64,000 nt of DNA, from contig JAFYOR010000022.1 in NCBI GenBank assembly GCA_017547805.1, forward strand, positions 29,279 to 93,278, in the 5' to 3' direction. The stretch is from Clostridia bacterium. Lineage in GTDB: Bacteria > Bacillota > Clostridia > Christensenellales > Aristaeellaceae. Below the pieces are notes generated by a model. The model made no database searches and was not told where the DNA came from. It saw nothing but the letters and a program-made list of their open reading frames with translations. The position numbers and the translations under genes are program-made. Below are positions 48,249 to 56,631 of the stretch, in pieces (the stretch's first letter is position 1; every line of letters starts with the position of its first letter).

Positions 48249-49508
48249 TTAGTCGATGAAGTCGAATTCCATCTCGTCGATGATGACGGTGTCGCCTTCC
48301 TTCGCGCCGTTTGCACGCAGCGCGTCGATCACGCCGCGGGTGCGCAGCATGCGGTGGAAGTAGTTGAGCGACTCCTGATCGGTGAAGTTGACGGAATTGA
48401 CCAGCTGCTCCATCGCCGGACCTTCGACGATGTACACGCCGCTTTCCCTGACGATGGTGAAGGGCGCCTGCTCCTCGGCGATGATCTCCGGCTCCTCCGG
48501 GAAGACCACCATCTCCGGCAGGGTCGGCAGGATGCGCACGATCGCGCCCATCAGCTCATCAAAGCCCTGTCGCGTCGCCGCGGACACCGGGTAAACCTCG
48601 ATATCCGTGCCGCGCAGATGACGGCGCAGGCGCTCCAGGTTCTCCTGCGCGCCCGGCAGATCCATCTTGTTGGCAGCGACGATCATCGGACGCTCAGCCA
48701 GATCGCCGTAAGCGACCAGCTCGTCGCAGATCTGCTCAAAATCCTCGATCGGATCGCGGCCCTCGCTGCCGGCGACGTCCACAACGTGCACCAGCAGGCG
48801 CGTGCGTTCGACGTGGCGCAGGAACTGGATGCCAAGGCCAACGCCATCGCTCGCGCCCTCAACCAGACCCGGGATATCCGCCATGACAAAGTCCATGCCG
48901 TACTGACGGCAGATGCCAAGGTTCGGCGCAAGGGTCGTGAAGTGATAATTGGCGATCTTCGGCTTAGCCGCCGTCACAACGGAGAGAATCGTGCTCTTGC
49001 CGACGTTGGGATAACCCACAAGACCGACGTCCGCGATGGACTTGAGCTCCAGCTCAAACTCCATCACTTCGCACTTCTGGCCCGGCTTGGCAAAGTTCGG
49101 CGCCTGACGGGTCGGGGTGGCAAAGTGCGCGTTGCCCCAGCCGCCGCGGCCGCCCTTGAGCAGCACGACCTGCTTGCCCACCTCATGCATGTCCGCGCAC
49201 AGGCGGCCATCCTTGGTGGAGCGCACAATGGTGCCCACCGGCACCTTGATGATGACGTCCTTGCCGCTCCTGCCGCGGCAGAGCATGGCAGAACCATTCT
49301 CGCCGTTTTCAGCCATGTACTTGCGCTTGAAGCGGAAATCCATCAGCGTGTGCATGTTGTTGTCCGCCAGCAGGATGACGCTGCCGCCATTGCCGCCGTC
49401 GCCGCCGTCCGGGCCGCCGTTCTGCACAAACTTCTCGCGATGGAAGGAAACCGCGCCGTTGCCGCCGCTGCCGGCCTTCGCGGTGATTTTTACCTGATCG
49501 ACAAACAT
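48249..49508 (-). CDS. obgE: GTPase Obg/CgtA
   Basis: 419 residues. N-terminal glycine-rich Obg fold (1-158: AGSGGNGAVSFHREKFVQNG, GGPDGGDGGNGG), then the G domain: GYPNVGKST near 165, DIPGLVEGAS near 212 and NKMD near 284. The C-terminal OCT domain is at about 335-419. It is essential in ribosome maturation and the stress response. The promoter is at 49573-49601. The stop codon abuts a family B palindrome. Confidence 0.96.
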   Translation of the reverse strand: MFVDQVKITAKAGSGGNGAVSFHREKFVQNGGPDGGDGGNGGSVILLADNNMHTLMDFRFKRKYMAENGENGSAMLCRGRSGKDVIIKVPVGTIVRSTKDGRLCADMHEVGKQVVLLKGGRGGWGNAHFATPTRQAPNFAKPGQKCEVMEFELELKSIADVGLVGYPNVGKSTILSVVTAAKPKIANYHFTTLAPNLGICRQYGMDFVMADIPGLVEGASDGVGLGIQFLRHVERTRLLVHVVDVAGSEGRDPIEDFEQICDELVAYGDLAERPMIVAANKMDLPGAQENLERLRRHLRGTDIEVYPVSAATRQGFDELMGAIVRILPTLPEMVVFPEEPEIIAEEQAPFTIVRESGVYIVEGPAMEQLVNSVNFTDQESLNYFHRMLRTRGVIDALRANGAKEGDTVIIDEMEFDFID

Positions 49509-49572
49509 TTCTTTCTTCCTCTATATAGTCAATCGTCATAATGGTTATAACGCAGAAAAGAGTATCCGAGGA

Positions 49573-49601
49573 ATTATAACCTTTTCGCCCCTTTTCGTCA
49601 A
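49573..49601 (-). promoter_or_regulatory. Promoter of obgE
   Basis: Minus strand: TTGACG (49601-49596), 17-base spacer, TATAAT (49578-49573). Confidence 0.85.
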
Positions 49602-49690
49602 GCCATAATTTGTCCCGGAAGCGGATTTTGATTCGTCAGACATTTAACGCAGAAAAGCAGAAAAAACTTTGAAAAAATCAGAAAAAATGC

Positions 49691-49719
49691 TTGCTTTTTC
49701 TTGACCCCTGTGCTAATAT
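49691..49719 (+). promoter_or_regulatory. Promoter of rpsF-ssb-rpsR
   Basis: TTGCTT (49691-49696), 17-base spacer ending TGC (extended -10), TAATAT (49714-49719). Confidence 0.65.
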
Positions 49720-49727
49720 ACATAACC

Positions 49728-49763
49728 GGCACATCCTTGTTCTGCATGGGACATTGCAGAGCC
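49728..49763 (+). promoter_or_regulatory. Possible S6:S18 leader hairpin
   Basis: TCTGCA (49741-49746) pairs with TGCAGA (49755-49760), with an outer GGC/GCC pair. An autoregulatory S6:S18 binding site is known in front of rpsF in many bacteria; whether this hairpin is that site is inference. Confidence 0.3.
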
Positions 49764-49790
49764 AGAGTCCAAAAGGAGGTGAAAGAGATC

Positions 49791-50153
49791 ATGAATAAGT
49801 ACGAACTGATCTACATCATCGATACCGCTGTCGAGGAGGCTGCCCGCAAGGAGCTGATCGAAAAGTTCAACGGTATCATCACTGCCAACGGCGGTGAGGT
49901 TGTCAAGGTTGAGGAGTGGGGCAAGCGTCGCCTGGCCTACGCCATCGACTACAAGACCGAAGGTTACTACGTGTTTGTCGGCTTCAACGGCGCTTCCGAG
50001 CTGCCCAAGGAGCTCTCCCGTAATTTCGGCATCAACGAGAACGTTATCCGTTCCCAGATCGTCAAGCTTCTGGAGAAGAAGAGCAGCGTCAAGCCGCGTG
50101 CGGCCCGCGTCGCTCCGGTCGCTGAAGAAGCTGAAGCTCCGGTCGCTGAGTAA
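49791..50153 (+). CDS. rpsF: 30S ribosomal protein S6
   Basis: 120 residues. MNKYELIYIIDTAVEE start and the AYAIDYKTEGYYVFVGF core are typical; the C-terminus is an Ala/Pro/Glu extension. It pairs with S18 on the 30S platform. AAAAGGAGG nine bases before the ATG. First gene of the conserved rpsF-ssb-rpsR operon. Confidence 0.97.
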   Translation: MNKYELIYIIDTAVEEAARKELIEKFNGIITANGGEVVKVEEWGKRRLAYAIDYKTEGYYVFVGFNGASELPKELSRNFGINENVIRSQIVKLLEKKSSVKPRAARVAPVAEEAEAPVAE

Positions 50154-50196
50154 TCAGTAACCACGAGCGAAACGTGAACAAGAGGATTCAGCATCT

Positions 50197-50646
50197 ATGA
50201 ATAAGGTTTATTTGATCGGTAATCTGACCCGCGACCCTGAGATGAGGTCGACCCAGTCCGGCGTGAACGTCTGTAATTTCTCCATCGCGGTCAACCGCCG
50301 CTTCAGAAATCCGCAGACCGGCCAGCAGGAGACCGACTTCTTCAACATCGTCGCCTGGCGCCAGCTCGCTGATCTCTGCGGCCGTTATCTGACCAAGGGC
50401 AGGAAGGTTGCCGTGGTTGGTTCCATCCAGACGCGCACCTATGAGGCGCAGGACGGAAGCAAGCGCAACGCCTTTGACATCGTCGCCGACGAGGTCGAGT
50501 TCCTCTCCGCCGGTCAGGGCAATGCTGCCTCCGGCGAATATCACGCTGCCCCTGCCGCCGCGCCCGCGCCGCGCGCTCAGGCTCCGGCCTATGCGCCCGC
50601 CGACAGCGGATTCACGCAGGTGGATGACGACGAACTTCCGTTCTGA
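50197..50646 (+). CDS. ssb: Single-stranded DNA-binding protein
   Basis: 149 residues. OB fold (MNKVYLIGNLTRDPEMRSTQ, FSIAVNRRFRN, FFNIVAWRQLADLCGRYLTKG), an Ala/Pro-rich flexible linker and the acidic interaction tip DDDELPF. It coats single-stranded DNA in replication and repair. It lies between the two ribosomal genes, as usual in Firmicutes. Confidence 0.97.
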   Translation: MNKVYLIGNLTRDPEMRSTQSGVNVCNFSIAVNRRFRNPQTGQQETDFFNIVAWRQLADLCGRYLTKGRKVAVVGSIQTRTYEAQDGSKRNAFDIVADEVEFLSAGQGNAASGEYHAAPAAAPAPRAQAPAYAPADSGFTQVDDDELPF

Positions 50647-50707
50647 TTTTAACCGAAATTAACATTGATGAGCCGGCAAAGATCCGGCAATGAAAGGAGA
50701 GCATTCC

Positions 50708-50968
50708 ATGTCTGAAGATCGTGGAGCACGCCGCCCGCGTGGCCGCAAGCCGCGCCGTAAGGTTTGTGCGTTCTGTGTCGACAAGATCGAGTTCATCGAT
50801 TACAAGGAGTTCCGTGACCTGAACTCCCGTATGCGCCGTAACATCAACGAGCGTGGCAAGATCATGCCGCGCCGCATGTCCGGCAACTGCGCCAAGCATC
50901 AGCGTCAGCTGTCTGAGGCCATCAAGCGCGCTCGTGCCATCGCGCTGCTGCCCTACACCGCTGAGTAA
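50708..50968 (+). CDS. rpsR: 30S ribosomal protein S18
   Basis: 86 residues. Core [20 protein letters not shown], then [20 protein letters not shown], then [20 protein letters not shown]. Cys residues CAFC near 19 suggest the zinc-containing form. AAAGGAGAG before the ATG at 50708. Last gene of the operon, with a strong terminator 22 bases after the stop. Confidence 0.97.
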   Translation: MSEDRGARRPRGRKPRRKVCAFCVDKIEFIDYKEFRDLNSRMRRNINERGKIMPRRMSGNCAKHQRQLSEAIKRARAIALLPYTAE

Positions 50969-50990
50969 GCTTGTAAACAGCAAAGCAACG

Positions 50991-51021
50991 AAAGCGCCTT
51001 CCGCAAGGAAGGCGCTTTTTT
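50991..51021 (+). terminator. Terminator of rpsF-ssb-rpsR
   Basis: AAAGCGCCTTCC, loop GCAA, GGAAGGCGCTTTTTT. Confidence 0.95.
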
Positions 51022-51107
51022 GTATCTTGTTTCGAAGATGCAAAAACAAACTTAGACGAAACCGACACAGGCAGAAAAGACTGGTAGGCAGAACGCCCGG
51101 CAACATA

Positions 51108-51156
51108 GCCTTCCCCTTTGGGGAAGGTGGCATGCCGAAGGCATGACGGATGAGGT
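51108..51156 (+). repeat. CCTTCCCC/GGGGAAGG-type dispersed element
   Basis: CCTTCCCCTTTGGGGAAGG, then TGGCATGCCGAAGGCATGAC and GGATGAGG. From memory this resembles a palindromic repeat very common in genomes of gut Clostridia. One copy seen in the window. Confidence 0.55.
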
Positions 51157-51261
51157 CCCGCCCGCAGGCGAAGTGCTTGCGCGACTATTTAGTTTCCCGG
51201 AGAAGATGATGTCTGCAAAGTCAAGGATCGGGGCACCTTCTGCTCGTGCGATCCCATTCAA

Positions 51262-51545
51262 GCCGCAGCAAAGCGCAGTGGGCTGCCGCCCACACCCGCT
51301 TGGGGATTTCATCCCCAAACCCCATCTTCGCTTCGCGCATACAGGCCGCTTATTCTGGGAATCGCACAGCGCATTTCCACCAAGCAGGCTGCGGAGCGCC
51401 CTTTGCGCAATCGCAGCGTTTTAGCCGCAGCGAAGCGCAGTGGGCTGCCGCCCACACCCGCTTGGGGATTTCATCCCCAAACCCCATCTTCGCTTCGCGC
51501 ATACAAGCCGCTTATTTGGGGAATCACGCAGCGTTTAAGCCGCAG
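51262..51545 (+). repeat. Direct duplication (about 162-bp period) of family A modules
   Basis: The block GCGCAGTGGGCTGCCGCCCA, CTTGGGGATTTCATCCCCAA, CTTCGCTTCGCGCATACA occurs at 51274 and again at 51436. Between the copies sits GGAGCGCCCTTTGCGC, also part of the 119-bp array near 62 kb. A GCGGGTTCAGCCCGC palindrome follows at 51561-51575. Confidence 0.85.
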
Positions 51546-51582
51546 CGAAGCGTAATGGGTGCGGGTTCAGCCCGCCGGCTTG

Positions 51583-51611
51583 TTGTGCGCAAAAACACTT
51601 TATGCTATAAT
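51583..51611 (+). promoter_or_regulatory. Promoter of the PARG-like gene
   Basis: TTGTGC (51583-51588), 17-base spacer ending TGC, TATAAT (51606-51611), 22 bases before the ATG. Confidence 0.8.
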
Positions 51612-51633
51612 AAGCGTGAAATGAGGTGAGCCC

Positions 51634-52467
51634 ATGGATTATCGCGCAAAACGAATCCGGACTTTTGAAGAAACCATGCGCATCTGTTCCGCCGAGGACA
51701 CATTGCGCGCCGCAGTTTCGCACGCCTGCACGGCACAGCAGATCATCTGGCAGGAGGATGAAGAACCGCGCTGGACCGCATGCCATGACCGTCCGCCGAT
51801 GAGAATCACATCTGCAAAGCGCAGTTTTGAGGCTGCGCGCACCTACGCGCAAAGCGGAAAGAAAGTCTGCGTGCTGAATTTCGCTTCCTCGGTTTCTCCG
51901 GGCGGCGGCGTGACCTACGGCTCGCAGGCGCAGGAAGAAAGCCTGTGCCGCGTCAGTTCACTCTATGCCGCGCTGAGCGACGCGCACGCCAAGCCGTTCT
52001 ATACCCGTCACTGGGAGATGATCCACGCCGGGACGATGAAGCGTGAAAACCGCGACGACTGTATCTACACGCCGGGCGTAGTCGTCGTGCGTGAAGATGC
52101 CAGGGACGAGCCGCTGCTTGAAAGCGCAGACCGCTATACGGTGGACGTCATCACCTGCGCCGCGCCCGACCTGCGGCCTGTCGACGACAGCAGCCGTTAT
52201 GCCCCCACGCAGGACGAGCTGATGGCGCTCCTCGTCCGCCGCTGGAGACGGATTCTCGCCGTTGCCGCAGCAAACGGCGCACAGGTGCTGATTCTTGGCG
52301 CATTCGGCTGCGGCGTGTTTGCTAATCCGCCGTGGCTGGTGGCGCAGGCCTTTGATCGCGCGTCGGAAACGATCGACCGCTGTTTTGAAACGATCGAATT
52401 CGCCGTGTATTCCAAAAACGCCGATTCCCCTAACCTTCTCGCCTTTGCCGCGCTTGACAGAGCATAA
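51634..52467 (+). CDS. TIGR02452 family, bacterial PARG-like macrodomain protein
   Basis: 277 residues. Helical N-terminal part, then the macrodomain with the PARG signature: FASSVSPGGGVTYGSQAQEE near 88-107 (GGG-x-QEE; the second Glu is the catalytic one in PARG). ILGAFGCGVFANPPWLVAQA near 228 is the family end motif. It most likely hydrolyses ADP-ribose from targets or from poly-ADP-ribose. GAGGTGAG before the ATG. It stands alone on the plus strand and faces the PurA-like operon; the NAD salvage operon lies 3 kb beyond. Confidence 0.85.
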   Translation: MDYRAKRIRTFEETMRICSAEDTLRAAVSHACTAQQIIWQEDEEPRWTACHDRPPMRITSAKRSFEAARTYAQSGKKVCVLNFASSVSPGGGVTYGSQAQEESLCRVSSLYAALSDAHAKPFYTRHWEMIHAGTMKRENRDDCIYTPGVVVVREDARDEPLLESADRYTVDVITCAAPDLRPVDDSSRYAPTQDELMALLVRRWRRILAVAAANGAQVLILGAFGCGVFANPPWLVAQAFDRASETIDRCFETIEFAVYSKNADSPNLLAFAALDRA

Positions 52468-52476
52468 CCGATACGC

Positions 52477-52514
52477 AAAAGGATCCGTTTTCCGGGTGGA
52501 AAACGGATCCTTTT
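52477..52514 (+). terminator. Bidirectional terminator between PARG-like and PurA-like genes
   Basis: AAAAGGATCCGTTTTCC / GGAAAACGGATCCTTTT, 17-base perfect arms with T-runs on both strands. Confidence 0.95.
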
Positions 52515-52533
52515 TACTTTTTACTTTTTCCCT

Positions 52534-53736
52534 TTATGCCGTGATCTCATGACATACACCCCGCGCGTCCTTCACCTGCCACGGAGAATCCGACGTCAGC
52601 ATTCGGTCAAAGGATTGCGCAAGCTTCGCCATCGACGCCCCGCCTGCAAGGCGTCCCTGCGTTTCGTTCAGATGCGTCACAAGGATTGCGCTGCGCACAT
52701 CCGGCAGCACCTCCCTTGTTTGCACCAGATCGGCCTTCACCCTCGCCATCATCGCCGCCTCGTCAAAGAAGCCGTAGCGCAGCTGGTGCTGATGGGGATT
52801 GGGAACGTTCGTCCTGTCCTCCATATCGGGGTTGATCGCTTCCTTTTTGCACTCCGTCGGAAACGGCCCCGCGCCGTGCCGCGTGAAATAGGATCGGGTG
52901 ACATACACCACCTCGGCATCCGTTTCGCCCGGGAGCGCGGCAATCCGCCTTGCCGAGGCAATGGACGTCGTGCTGCTGGGCGTCAGGTGCGGGAAATCCG
53001 CCATATTGTTTTCATCCAGCGCAAGCCCCTGCCCCGCCTCAAAAACAATTCGCTCAAAGGAAGACGCCATCGCCGTCCAGTCCGCGTAGGTCTGCGTATG
53101 CGCCTTCATCTCCTGCATATCCAGCCACGCATGCTCCGCAATCCCCTCGTCATCAAAGAGTTCCTGCCACACATGCGGAATATGCATGCCCAGCGCCCCG
53201 ATGCGCTGCGGCAGATACTCTCCGGTGATGCGGCGGCAATACGCGAGGAATTCTTCCCGGGAGAGCTTGGAAAGCGCTCCCCACGCAAGCGCCCAGTCCG
53301 CATGCAGATACCGCAGCCGGGTTTCCTGAATGCCGCAGCCGCAGGAGCCATGTCTCGCCTTTCCCCTGATTTCCTCGATCACCTGCCCGAGCATCATGTC
53401 ATACGGCGTGGAAACGCGGCATCCGGCGGCGATCATCAGCCGGGGAGAGCGCCCGAACTTCCGTTCAAGCGCCGCCCTTTCCTGGCAGAACAGCAGCGGA
53501 TTGACGATGAAATCCTCGTCCGCGCAGGACACCGCGCCCCCAAGCGACGCAGACCCGAAGTGATGAAACACGTGGCGCTTTCCATCCGCCGTTTCAACCG
53601 TATGTCCCCGCTGAGCGCCGCCGTTGATGAGCACATTCAGACATTTTCCCCCGGCGCCGCCCGCGCAGAATGCAGTCGCAAGTCCCTTTCCCTCGTCGCC
53701 GTAATTGCAGCCGATGATGATCGCGGCTTTTCTCAC
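52534..53736 (-). CDS. Divergent adenylosuccinate-synthetase paralogue
   Basis: 400 residues, shorter than PurA (about 430). PurA landmarks kept: GCNYGDEGKG at the N-terminus (catalytic Asp), GGAQRGHT (catalytic His), FEAGQGLALDENNMADFPHL and RHGAGPFPTE. Changed: the usual GTGRRRRTGWLD loop that binds IMP and aspartate is replaced by NVPNPHQHQLRYGFFD, and the GTP base motif TKLD reads THLN. So the fold is surely PurA-like, but substrates and nucleotide may differ. Asp is retained, unlike viral PurZ, where I recall Ser. It ends a three-gene operon with VWA and an unknown protein. A housekeeping purA elsewhere is expected. Confidence 0.75.
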   Translation of the reverse strand: MRKAAIIIGCNYGDEGKGLATAFCAGGAGGKCLNVLINGGAQRGHTVETADGKRHVFHHFGSASLGGAVSCADEDFIVNPLLFCQERAALERKFGRSPRLMIAAGCRVSTPYDMMLGQVIEEIRGKARHGSCGCGIQETRLRYLHADWALAWGALSKLSREEFLAYCRRITGEYLPQRIGALGMHIPHVWQELFDDEGIAEHAWLDMQEMKAHTQTYADWTAMASSFERIVFEAGQGLALDENNMADFPHLTPSSTTSIASARRIAALPGETDAEVVYVTRSYFTRHGAGPFPTECKKEAINPDMEDRTNVPNPHQHQLRYGFFDEAAMMARVKADLVQTREVLPDVRSAILVTHLNETQGRLAGGASMAKLAQSFDRMLTSDSPWQVKDARGVCHEITA

Positions 53737-53752
53737 TTCGCGTTCCTCCCTG

Positions 53753-54646
53753 TTACCAGCTGATCAGGCGTTTGAGTCCGCCCGCCACATTCTTCTTTTC
53801 CGTTTCCGGCTTCCACGCAGCATTCTTTGCGTCCTGCGCGTGCTGCTTGACGATATCCACAATCGCCCCGGCGATGCTGTCCACATTCACAAAGCGCAGA
53901 TGGCCTTCCGGCAGCTGCTTGCCAAAGGACTGCTCCACCCGTTCCCTGTACATATCCGTCCTGGTATGGGTGACATGCAGGTGGTGAATTTCAAAGCGCT
54001 TTTCCGCCTCCCGATACAGCTGCGGCGTTTCCACATGCTGCTGCAGCGGATCGCCGGTGGCGCGGGCAAGCGGTTCGCGCGGGAGATAGGGATTGAGCGG
54101 CTCATCGCCCATGGTGATGATCAGTCCCTTGCAGCCGCGCTTGTGGCAGTCAAGCTTCGTGTGATGCAGGCCCATGTACCACGCCGCCGTGTAGGATTCA
54201 TAGGCGTTTCCGCCGCCGCCGTGCTCCATATACACCTGATCGAGCTGCTCGGCAATGCGGATGTCCGACTCAAACTGGGAAATCTGGATCGGTGCGCTGT
54301 CATACGCCAGATCGCCGATGCCCATGATCATGAACTCCACATCCTCCACCTGATCATAAAGAAGCGTCATCACCTCGTTGAGCTTCTTGGCCACCTCCGC
54401 CGACGCCGCGCCCATGCTGCCCGTCACATCCAGCGCAAGAATGACCGGCACGGTTCTGGGATGCTCCTTCGTGTCGCAGCATTCGCGGATCACGCCCTTC
54501 GGATTCAGTCCCGGATGCAGGCGTCGCTGCGCGAAAATGTCCCTGTCCGTCAGGCCGTTATTGAGCACGCCGCGGTCATCCACCGTTCTGCCCATCGTCG
54601 TGCTGTATCTGACAAAACTCTCTCTCGTCCAGTTGCCGTGTCCCAT
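53753..54646 (-). CDS. von Willebrand factor A domain protein
   Basis: 297 residues, no signal peptide, so cytosolic. VWA domain at about 65-235 with MIDAS residues: DVTGSMG (DxTxS) near 73, and Asp in ITMGDEPLN near 178. N-terminal 60 residues hold a conserved-looking NNGLTDRDIFAQRRLHPGLN segment. VWA proteins bind partners through a metal. Two bases after the unknown gene (ribosome site AAAAGGAGG lies in that gene's end) and 16 bases before the PurA-like gene, so translation is coupled. Confidence 0.85.
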   Translation of the reverse strand: MGHGNWTRESFVRYSTTMGRTVDDRGVLNNGLTDRDIFAQRRLHPGLNPKGVIRECCDTKEHPRTVPVILALDVTGSMGAASAEVAKKLNEVMTLLYDQVEDVEFMIMGIGDLAYDSAPIQISQFESDIRIAEQLDQVYMEHGGGGNAYESYTAAWYMGLHHTKLDCHKRGCKGLIITMGDEPLNPYLPREPLARATGDPLQQHVETPQLYREAEKRFEIHHLHVTHTRTDMYRERVEQSFGKQLPEGHLRFVNVDSIAGAIVDIVKQHAQDAKNAAWKPETEKKNVAGGLKRLISW

Positions 54647-54648
54647 AC

Positions 54649-55194
54649 TTACGCCTCCTTTTCCTCATCGTCATCATCAAAGAAGTCGCCCATGAAGTCC
54701 ATCTTCCCGCCCATCATCATCATCGGAATCAGGGCGGAATTGTCCTTTCCCTTCATCATGCTGGAAAGCATCATGTATTTCATCATGCTGTTCTTGCCCT
54801 TGCTTCCCTTCAGGCCGTTTTTGCCGAACATGGAAACGATCTTGCCGTAGAGATAGGTACTGCCCATGAACACATGCCTTTCCGGCAGCAGGGTTTCCAC
54901 GGTAGTATCCTCGTAATTGATGGCTGTGATGGTATTTCCGTCCGTGGAAAGCACGCAGTAGGGACGGCCGCCGCTGAGAATGATATCCCCGGAGGCCACC
55001 TTGTTGGTCGGCACGACGAAGAACCACTCGTCCCCCACATCAAAGGCAAAGTGATCGCAGTTGATCAGCGTCTTTTTGCCCGGGTCATACGCCCGCCAGC
55101 CCCTGGCGGTTCTCACAGCGATCAGTCCGTTCATGGAAAAGCGGCACATGCCGGGCGCCACGCGTCCACAGATGCTTTCAAAGGGATTTGCCAT
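54649..55194 (-). CDS. Unknown protein, first gene of the VWA/PurA-like operon
   Basis: 181 residues. The N-terminal 125 residues are beta-rich (MCRFSMNGLIAVRTARGWRA, DVGDEWFFVVPTNKVASGDI, LPERHVFMGSTYLYG), then a Met-rich, low-complexity tail (MMKYMMLSSMMKGKDNSALI, PMMMMGGKMDF) and an acidic end DDDDEEKE. I know of no named domain. CGGAGGAGG before the ATG at 55194. It is translationally coupled to the VWA gene, so the products may form a complex; the tail resembles client-binding or scaffolding tails (inference). Confidence 0.65.
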   Translation of the reverse strand: MANPFESICGRVAPGMCRFSMNGLIAVRTARGWRAYDPGKKTLINCDHFAFDVGDEWFFVVPTNKVASGDIILSGGRPYCVLSTDGNTITAINYEDTTVETLLPERHVFMGSTYLYGKIVSMFGKNGLKGSKGKNSMMKYMMLSSMMKGKDNSALIPMMMMGGKMDFMGDFFDDDDEEKEA

Positions 55195-55214
55195 AGTTTT
55201 TTCCTCCTCCGTCC

Positions 55215-55330
55215 TCATTTTGGGTATAAGAAATACAGCTGCCCGCAAGTTGCGTATTTTTGCGGCAGATGCCCGTGGGCAGTCTGTTTCTCTGTCTCTA
55301 TTTTGGGTGCAAGAAATACACCTGCCTGAG
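55215..55330 (-). repeat. Imperfect direct repeat upstream of the unknown/VWA/PurA-like operon
   Basis: ATTTTGGGTATAAGAAATAC (55217-55236) recurs as ATTTTGGGTGCAAGAAATAC (55299-55318), both followed by CTGCC within three bases. The copy near the gene sits in its leader. It may be a regulatory duplication or the trace of a small rearrangement. Confidence 0.5.
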
Positions 55331-55400
55331 CCTGCATTTTTCAGTCAATCAGGAAGTCGGGTGTATCCGGTTGTTGATTTCTGGGGAAAGCGATCGCCGC

Positions 55401-56597
55401 TTATTCCTTTTCCCTGTTCAGGCGGAAAGCGACCGAGCGCTTCAGATATTCAAGATAGTCCTCATCGCGGCACATGGCCTTGCCGGGCGTGTCGGAGAGC
55501 TTGGCGACCGCGCGTCCGTTGACCATCTGCAGCTTGATGACGATGTTCAGCGCCTTTTCGCAGGTATCGTTGGAGCAGAAGGTGCCGATGCCAAAGGATA
55601 CCTTCGTGCGGCCCGCAAACCTGTCATACAGCGCCTGCGCCTTGTCAAAGTTCAGGCTGTCGCTGAAGAGCAGCAGCTTGGTTTTCGGATCCGCGCCGTA
55701 GCTTTCGTAGTGGGCGATCATCTTCTCTCCCCACTCGAAGGGGTCGCCGCTGTCGTGGCGGACGCCGGTGAAGTTATTGACCATGGAGCGGTTGAAGTCC
55801 AGCAGGAACAGATCCGTCGTGATGGTGTCGGTCAGCGCGGTTCCGTTATCGCCCTTGTACTCGTTGTACCAGTCCTCCATGGCGTAATGGTTGGTGTAAG
55901 CCAGCGGGATGGAGTCGATGCCCTGATACATCTGCACATATTCATGGGCATAGGTGCCGATGGGCGTCAGGTTGTACTTCATCGCCAGATACACATTGGA
56001 CGTGCCGACGCAGTTGGTGGTTTCGCTGGTCAGGCGGCGCACCACCTCATCCTCCCACTCGCGGGAGAGGCGGCGGCGGCAGCCGAATTCCGCAAAGCTG
56101 AACGTGTACTTCCCGGACTGGAAGTCGCGGATCTTCTGGTTAAGCTTCTCCTCGGCGGATGCGCGCAGCACGGCGTAGTCGTAGCGCAGGCGGAAGTACA
56201 CCTCGTTGACGATTTCCAGCAGGTAGATTTCAAACTGCATCGCGGAAAAGAGCGGACCGCGCACGACGATGTTCAGCGTGCCGTTTTCATCAAGCGAGGT
56301 TTCCACGTAATCCCGGATCGGCCGCCACAGGCGCAGGAATTCCACGTAGTCATTCTTGATGAAGCGGATGGAACGCAGATAGTCGAGTTCCTCCCTGGTA
56401 AAGGTCAGCGTGCAGAGGTGATCGATCTGCGCGTTGATCTCCTCAAACATCTCCTGCGTGAAGACAACGCCGGCATTGCGGCAGCGGAAGTAGTACTCGC
56501 CGCACAGATCTGTGTGCTTGTGGAAGATCACCTGATCCATGTTGAATTTGTACAGATCCGTATCCAGCAGCGATACGACAATCGGTTCAAGTTTCAT
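55401..56597 (-). CDS. pncB: Nicotinate phosphoribosyltransferase
   Basis: 398 residues, E. coli-type length. It makes nicotinate mononucleotide from nicotinate and PRPP. Motifs: LLDTDLYKFNMDQVIFHKHT at the N-terminus, the phosphorylated His in PIGTYAHEYVQ near 215, VRHDSGDPFEWGEK near 285 and FGIGTFCSNDT near 340. It is the last gene of the nrtR-pncA-methyltransferase-pncB run on the minus strand, 34 bases after the methyltransferase. Confidence 0.95.
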   Translation of the reverse strand: MKLEPIVVSLLDTDLYKFNMDQVIFHKHTDLCGEYYFRCRNAGVVFTQEMFEEINAQIDHLCTLTFTREELDYLRSIRFIKNDYVEFLRLWRPIRDYVETSLDENGTLNIVVRGPLFSAMQFEIYLLEIVNEVYFRLRYDYAVLRASAEEKLNQKIRDFQSGKYTFSFAEFGCRRRLSREWEDEVVRRLTSETTNCVGTSNVYLAMKYNLTPIGTYAHEYVQMYQGIDSIPLAYTNHYAMEDWYNEYKGDNGTALTDTITTDLFLLDFNRSMVNNFTGVRHDSGDPFEWGEKMIAHYESYGADPKTKLLLFSDSLNFDKAQALYDRFAGRTKVSFGIGTFCSNDTCEKALNIVIKLQMVNGRAVAKLSDTPGKAMCRDEDYLEYLKRSVAFRLNREKE

Positions 56598-56631
56598 CTT
56601 AAGCTCCTCCTATGGCATGCATACAGCCGAT

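Larger units (their letters stand above)
51022..51633. other. Gene-free, repeat-filled region
   Basis: Holds one CTTCCCC-type element (51108-51156), a direct duplication of about 162 bases of family A modules (51262-51545) and, at the right end, the promoter of the PARG-like gene. No coding sequence seen. Confidence 0.75.

Noticed and set aside
52534-53736. PurZ (Z-genome) enzyme
   Set aside because: The catalytic Asp of the GDEGKG motif is kept, whereas I recall Ser there in PurZ; there are no phage genes nearby.
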